Position numbers and translations under genes: made by a program. A stretch of 35,199 nucleotides of DNA. Origin: Mesobacillus zeae. GTDB lineage: Bacteria; Bacillota; Bacilli; Bacillales; Cytobacillaceae. The stretch lies in contig NZ_QWVT01000047.1 in NCBI RefSeq assembly GCF_003570705.1, positions 1 to 35,199 of the forward strand, in the 5' to 3' direction. Shown piece by piece: positions 32,423-35,199 of this stretch. The notes under the pieces were generated by a model. The model did no database searches, was not told where the DNA came from, and saw only the letters and a list, made by a program, of their open reading frames with translations. Position 1 is the stretch's first letter; every line of letters starts with the position of its first letter.

Positions 32423-33579
32423 CTTATGTTTCCTCCGATCTTTTCTGCTGTTTCTTCCCATATTCCTGTTGCTTCTATCTCTTCGAGTGCCTGGTCTGCA
32501 GCTATTCTAAGCAGTGTGGCATGCCCCATTTTCCGCTGCCGTTTTGCTTCGAACTTTCCGTAGAGGTGGATTTTCCAATCCCTTAATTTCGGGATTTTAC
32601 CCACCAGCGGCTCCTGATGCTCGCCAAGAATATTGACCATTACAGCCGGGCTCAGCAGCCTGGTGCTCCCAAGCGGCCATCCGCATACAGCTCGGATATG
32701 CTGCTCGAATTGCGAGGTTTCACAGGCTTCAATGGAATAGTGGCCTGAGTTATGGGGCCTCGGTGCCAATTCGTTTATGTAGATTTGGTCGTCTTTTGTT
32801 AAAAACATTTCGACCGCTAGCGTTCCGACGAGCTCCAGTTCAATTGCCAGTGCTTCCGCCGCTTTAATCGCTTTTCCTTCGGCTTCCGCGGTGATTCGCG
32901 CCGGCACAATTGTCTCGTGCAGAATGTTGTTTTTGTGGATGTTTTCTGCGACAGGCAAAATTTTTGTTTCACCATTAACGCTGCGTGCCACAATGACTGA
33001 GATTTCTTTTTCAAAAGGAACCCATTTCTCCAGAACACAGGACCCTTTGCTGATTAGGTCGTCAGCACCCGCCATGTCCTCTGGTCTTTTAAGGACAAGC
33101 TGCCCCTTTCCATCGTATCCGCCCCGCGCAGTTTTCAGCACGGCAGGATAGCCGATGGAGCTGATTGCCCAGTTTAAATCTTCATTTCCTTTTATCACTT
33201 TGTAGGGAGCAACCTTCTGCCCTGCAGATTGGATGGCTGCTTTTTCGCTGATCCGGTCCTGGGTAAGCCGGAGAAGTTCCGTTCCCTGCGGCACATACGC
33301 ATTTCCGGCGATCCACTCCAATGCTTCCGCGCTGATGTTCTCAAATTCATAAGTGATAATGTCGCTCATCTTCTCAAGCTTGCTCAGCGCCGATACATCA
33401 TCGTAAGGAGCCACAATATGCCCATCGGCAACCTGGCTTGCCGGGCAGTCATCTGTTGGATCAAGGATCATAATTCTGAATCCCATCGCCTTTGCCGCAA
33501 TTGCCATCATTCTGCCAAGCTGTCCGCCGCCAATTATCCCAATTGTCTGTCCCGGAAAAATAACTTTAGACAAGGTCAT
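32419..33579 (-). CDS. purK: N5-carboxyaminoimidazole ribonucleotide synthase
   Basis: PurK uses ATP and bicarbonate to convert AIR to N5-CAIR. It is an ATP-grasp protein with the opening [13 protein letters not shown] near 13-25, [13 protein letters not shown] in the central domain and the metal-binding [18 protein letters not shown]. The start is uncertain. The ATG at 33579 gives a family-like N-terminus (386 residues) and overlaps purE by 14 bases, but its GGAAAG site is modest. The ATG at 33612 has a better GGAGAAG site yet would add eleven basic residues absent in relatives. Confidence 0.94.
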   Translation of the reverse strand: MTLSKVIFPGQTIGIIGGGQLGRMMAIAAKAMGFRIMILDPTDDCPASQVADGHIVAPYDDVSALSKLEKMSDIITYEFENISAEALEWIAGNAYVPQGTELLRLTQDRISEKAAIQSAGQKVAPYKVIKGNEDLNWAISSIGYPAVLKTARGGYDGKGQLVLKRPEDMAGADDLISKGSCVLEKWVPFEKEISVIVARSVNGETKILPVAENIHKNNILHETIVPARITAEAEGKAIKAAEALAIELELVGTLAVEMFLTKDDQIYINELAPRPHNSGHYSIEACETSQFEQHIRAVCGWPLGSTRLLSPAVMVNILGEHQEPLVGKIPKLRDWKIHLYGKFEAKRQRKMGHATLLRIAADQALEEIEATGIWEETAEKIGGNIR

Positions 33580-34054
33580 CACTGCTTTCCATGACCGTTT
33601 TTTTAGTTTCATTTCTTAGCTTCTCCAGTTTTTCGGCAATCCCGCTGTCAAAAGCTGATAAAATTTGTGCCGCCAGCAGCCCTGCATTTTGCGCACCTGA
33701 CTTTCCGATCGCCACTGTTGCAACTGGAACTCCACCAGGCATCTGCACAATGGAGAGCAGAGAATCCAGGCCATTCAGTGCTTTCGACTGGACTGGCACT
33801 CCAATAACAGGCAAAGTCGTCTTTGCCGCCACCATTCCGGGTAGGTGGGCTGCACCCCCTGCACCGGCAATCACCACTTTTATCCCATTGCCCCTTGCCG
33901 CCTCGGCAAATGTGAACATCTCATCAGGAGTCCTGTGGGCGGAAATGACTTTTTTCATATATGGAACTTCCAAACTGTCAAGCATGTCACATGCATGTTT
34001 CATCGTTTCCCAATCCGATTTGCTCCCCATGATGACTGCAACAGCAGCATCCAT
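33566..34054 (-). CDS. purE: N5-carboxyaminoimidazole ribonucleotide mutase
   Basis: PurE (class I) moves the carboxylate of N5-CAIR to give CAIR. The 162-residue protein has MGSKSDW at 9-15, SAHRTP with H40, and [13 protein letters not shown] take the ATG at 34054, six bases beyond GGCGGGG. The ATG at 34060 is equally close to family length, and upstream extension to 34183 would run through the attenuator hairpin and is not credible. It is the first gene of the pur operon, controlled by the PurR operator and the guanine riboswitch, and overlaps purK. Confidence 0.96.
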   Translation of the reverse strand: MDAAVAVIMGSKSDWETMKHACDMLDSLEVPYMKKVISAHRTPDEMFTFAEAARGNGIKVVIAGAGGAAHLPGMVAAKTTLPVIGVPVQSKALNGLDSLLSIVQMPGGVPVATVAIGKSGAQNAGLLAAQILSAFDSGIAEKLEKLRNETKKTVMESSDDLV

Positions 34055-34071
34055 ATTCATCCCCGCCTTCA

Positions 34072-34135
34072 GAAAAATTAAAACCCGGACAGACTTACTT
34101 CCTCTATAAAATGAAGAGAAAGTAGTCTGTCCGGG
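34072..34135 (-). terminator. attenuator terminator of the purE riboswitch
   Basis: On the minus strand CCCGGACAGACT... pairs with ...AGTCTGTCCGGG in a stem of about 20 bp with one bulge. It is followed by TTTTAATTTTT immediately ahead of purE. The 12 bases at 34115-34126 in its 5' arm are perfectly complementary to 34207-34218 at the aptamer's 3' side, which provides the antiterminator. Confidence 0.92.
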
Positions 34136-34214
34136 CTGTAGCACAAAGAAACCATATCCAGGGACAACGGTCCTTGGGCACAAGTTCTATTCCCTTCCAA
34201 AATGGAACTACTTT

Positions 34215-34285
34215 CTCTCATAGTCCAATAATTTACGGTTATCGGGTAGAGACTCATGGGCCATATCCCCATTATTATACGAGAG
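34215..34285 (-). promoter_or_regulatory. guanine-sensing purine riboswitch aptamer
   Basis: All conserved parts of the purine aptamer are present on the minus strand: P1 CTCTCGTA/TATGAGAG, J1/2 TATAAT, P2 ATGGG/CCCAT with loop GATATGG, J2/3 with TCTCTACC, P3 CGATAA/TTATTG with loop CCGTAAA, and J3/1 GACTATG. The specificity base in GACTATG is C, which indicates guanine/hypoxanthine rather than adenine. A 20-base hairpin (34158-34177) lies between the aptamer and the attenuator. Confidence 0.96.
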
Positions 34286-34311
34286 AAAAAAATATTTTTA
34301 TCAACACATAC

Positions 34312-34340
34312 ATATTAACAACTGGTACACTCGTTGTCAA
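34312..34340 (-). promoter_or_regulatory. sigma-A promoter of the pur operon
   Basis: On the minus strand a perfect TTGACA, 17-base spacer and TAATAT lie directly upstream of the aptamer. The leader to purE is about 250 bases. Confidence 0.88.
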
Positions 34341-34343
34341 ATC

Positions 34344-34387
34344 AAAATCGAACAATAAGTTAAAGAAATATTACATTGTTCGTGTTT
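34344..34387 (-). promoter_or_regulatory. PurR operator (two inverted PurBoxes)
   Basis: CGAACAAT at 34349-34356 and its inverted copy ATTGTTCG at 34375-34382 form a perfect inverted pair within two 14-base boxes separated by 16 bases. This is the spacing of B. subtilis PurR sites. The operator lies just upstream of the -35 box, as in the B. subtilis pur operon, where PurR represses unless PRPP is high. Confidence 0.85.
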
Positions 34388-34400
34388 AAGGAGCGTTTAG

Positions 34401-34431
34401 CGAATATTCGGATAGATTTCCAACGAATATT
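34401..34431. repeat. CGAATATT inverted repeat upstream of the PurR operator
   Basis: CGAATATTCG (34401-34410) is a 10-base palindrome, and CGAATATT recurs at 34424-34431. Together they can form an 8-bp hairpin between yebG and the PurR operator. No T-run follows, so it is not a standard terminator. Confidence 0.4.
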
Positions 34432-34456
34432 TATACGTTAAGCTGCTTAAATCTCT

Positions 34457-34654
34457 TTATTCAAGCGGCTTGGCTTCAAATACAATCTGGCGCCCTGCAG
34501 GCTCATAGGACTTCTCCCCATTATTAAAAACCTCTTTAAAAATGGGCTTTTCCATTCTCCTGACAGGAGTGCAGCCATCTTTCCTGATCCTTTCAAGACA
34601 CTCATCAATCGTTTCGCCATCTTCAACTGTATACAAAGCCTTTGATTTACCCAT
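34457..34654 (-). CDS. yebG: YebG-like NETI-motif protein
   Basis: A 65-residue protein counted from the ATG at 34654. The GETIDECLERIRKDGCTPVRRMEKPIF segment (a NETI-motif core followed by a basic VRR stretch) and GRQIVFEAKPLE match the small Firmicute YebG family, which sits next to purE in B. subtilis. Function is unknown. I choose this start because GAAAGGAAGG lies nine bases upstream; the ATG at 34678 overlaps that site and has none of its own. Confidence 0.85.
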   Translation of the reverse strand: MGKSKALYTVEDGETIDECLERIRKDGCTPVRRMEKPIFKEVFNNGEKSYEPAGRQIVFEAKPLE

Positions 34655-34727
34655 AGATGCCAGCCTTCCTTTCTCCATTGTGGCCTTTCTGCTCCAAATC
34701 TAATATACGGCCAATTCCGTTACCTGT

Positions 34728-34756
34728 AATATAACCTAAAACCCGATCCACCACAA
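34728..34756 (-). promoter_or_regulatory. candidate promoter of yebG
   Basis: On the minus strand TTGTGG, a 17-base spacer and TATATT lie about 75 bases ahead of yebG. A second TATATT is seen near 34702. The match is moderate. Confidence 0.35.
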
Positions 34757-35008
34757 TTGAAGGCATAGGTAATAGTGATTATTGTACCTACTGAGCCTTT
34801 TCTCGGTTGGAATACCGGATTTGTTGAAACAGTCATTTGAACTGAATCTCTTGATTGTACTTGCGTCTGATGGGGATGCATTTCCCTATTTTTAATCCAG
34901 ACATGGCCTAGATGGTGCCAGCAGTGAGCCTTTTTTTACTAAACCCTGCAGCTGATGTGGCATTTATGGGCTCGTTAGGTTAGGAGTTCCCGCTGCTTTT
35001 GAGATGGC
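34757..35008. other. gene-free stretch between the yebG promoter and the 21-bp repeats
   Basis: I see no coding region, RNA or strong regulatory element in this stretch. It is flanked by the yebG promoter candidate and the VDIS repeat array. Confidence 0.3.
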
Positions 35009-35113
35009 AGTTTTTTTGAGATATCAACCAACTTTTGCGAGATATCAACCATCCTCTGAGCTATATCAATCAACTCGGAGCGGATATCGACCATCTGTTG
35101 TGAGATATCAACC
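35009..35113 (-). repeat. five tandem 21-bp units able to encode VDIS heptads
   Basis: Five diverged 21-bp units (35009-35029, 35030-35050, 35051-35071, 35072-35092, 35093-35113) share a core GAGATATCAACC on the plus strand. Read on the minus strand in one open frame (about 34975-35166) they give heptads VDISQQM, VDIRSEL, IDIAQRM, VDISQKL and VDISKKL. Leu/Met and Ile alternate at 3/4 spacing, like the a and d positions of a coiled coil. The longest frame starts at a GTG inside the rRNA terminator and has no visible ribosome binding site, so I do not call a gene. Confidence 0.75.
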
Positions 35114-35146
35114 AAACCCACAAGCCGCCAGCTTTCAAACTGAAAC

Positions 35147-35181
35147 AACAAAAAAAGAACAGTCACAATGTGCTGTTCTTT
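35147..35181 (-). terminator. strong terminator after the 5S rRNA-like end
   Basis: On the minus strand AAAGAACAG-CAC, loop, GTG-CTGTTCTTT is followed by TTTTGTTG. It lies about seven bases beyond the 5S-like 3' end. Confidence 0.85.
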
Positions 35182-35187
35182 CGCTTT

Positions 35188-35199
35188 GCCTGGCAGCGT
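35188..35199 (-). rRNA. 3' end of a 5S rRNA gene (partial)
   Basis: The last 12 bases read ACGCTGCCAGGC on the minus strand, as in the 3' end of Bacillus 5S rRNA (GGACGC-TGCCAGGC), and a strong terminator follows. Only a short tail is inside the window, so the call rests on 12 bases and context. It implies an rRNA operon immediately to the right, transcribed leftwards. Confidence 0.55.

Noticed and set aside
34055-34183. Upstream extension of purE by 43 codons
   Set aside because: The extension runs through the riboswitch attenuator hairpin; the family start and ribosome binding site are at 34054-34060.
35009-35113. CRISPR array
   Set aside because: The units are contiguous 21-bp copies without unique spacers, and no cas gene is near.
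34975-35166. A 63-codon minus-strand protein containing the VDIS repeats
   Set aside because: Its GTG start lies in the rRNA terminator hairpin and its first codons are the terminator U-run; no ribosome binding site is seen. I report the repeat but not a gene.

Overview
The window is a chromosomal segment of a Bacillus-like Firmicute (Bacillaceae). The evidence is a run of genes in nearly the same order as the B. subtilis yebG-purEKBCSQLFMNHD ... yerA-yerB-yerC ... pcrB-pcrA-ligA-camS ... gatCAB region, consensus Firmicute ribosome binding sites, a guanine riboswitch plus PurR boxes ahead of purE, and lipoproteins with Gram-positive lipoboxes. The species cannot be named from sequence alone. 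Almost everything lies on the minus strand, so the biological order runs from the right edge to the left. Right edge (35199 to about 34060): the last bases look like the 3' end of a 5S rRNA followed by a strong terminator, so an rRNA operon probably ends here. Next come five 21-bp repeats that can encode a VDIS heptad peptide, then small yebG, then the purine control region: PurR operator, sigma-A promoter, guanine aptamer and attenuator terminator. Purine operon (about 34060 to 21208): purE, K, B, C, S, Q, L, F, M, N, H, D encode the steps from PRPP to IMP. Most junctions overlap or are very short; purB-purC and purF-purM are the exceptions and each contains a hairpin. Middle (21200 to 10957): a small plus-strand DUF2892 membrane protein converges on purD and shares a terminator with it. 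Then follow yerA (adenine-deaminase-like), yerB (DUF3048 lipoprotein), yerC (TrpR-like regulator), and a pcrB-pcrA-ligA-camS operon with its own extended -10 promoter and terminator (membrane lipid synthesis, UvrD-type helicase, NAD-dependent DNA ligase, CamS lipoprotein). Between camS and gatC (10820 to 5821) are genes that I do not recall from this place in B. subtilis: a lone plus-strand Fe(II)/2-oxoglutarate amino-acid-hydroxylase-like gene, rocA (P5C dehydrogenase), a dispersed-repeat-like palindrome, aceA (isocitrate lyase without a malate synthase neighbour) and a YueI-like gene. Then gatC-gatA-gatB forms the tRNA-dependent amidotransferase operon. Left end (2281 to 1): a tRNA-Pro(GGG) with a weak T-arm and no encoded CCA is followed, on the side of its 3' end, by visibly AT-richer DNA carrying a Cof-type HAD phosphatase and a CbrC-like cysteine-rich protein. 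This looks like acquired DNA next to a tRNA gene. Most of the window is conserved housekeeping. The points most worth a second look are the VDIS 21-bp repeat, the tRNA and island junction, the stand-alone dioxygenase beside rocA and aceA, the GGGGTCAGGC palindrome, and the mapped riboswitch antiterminator.
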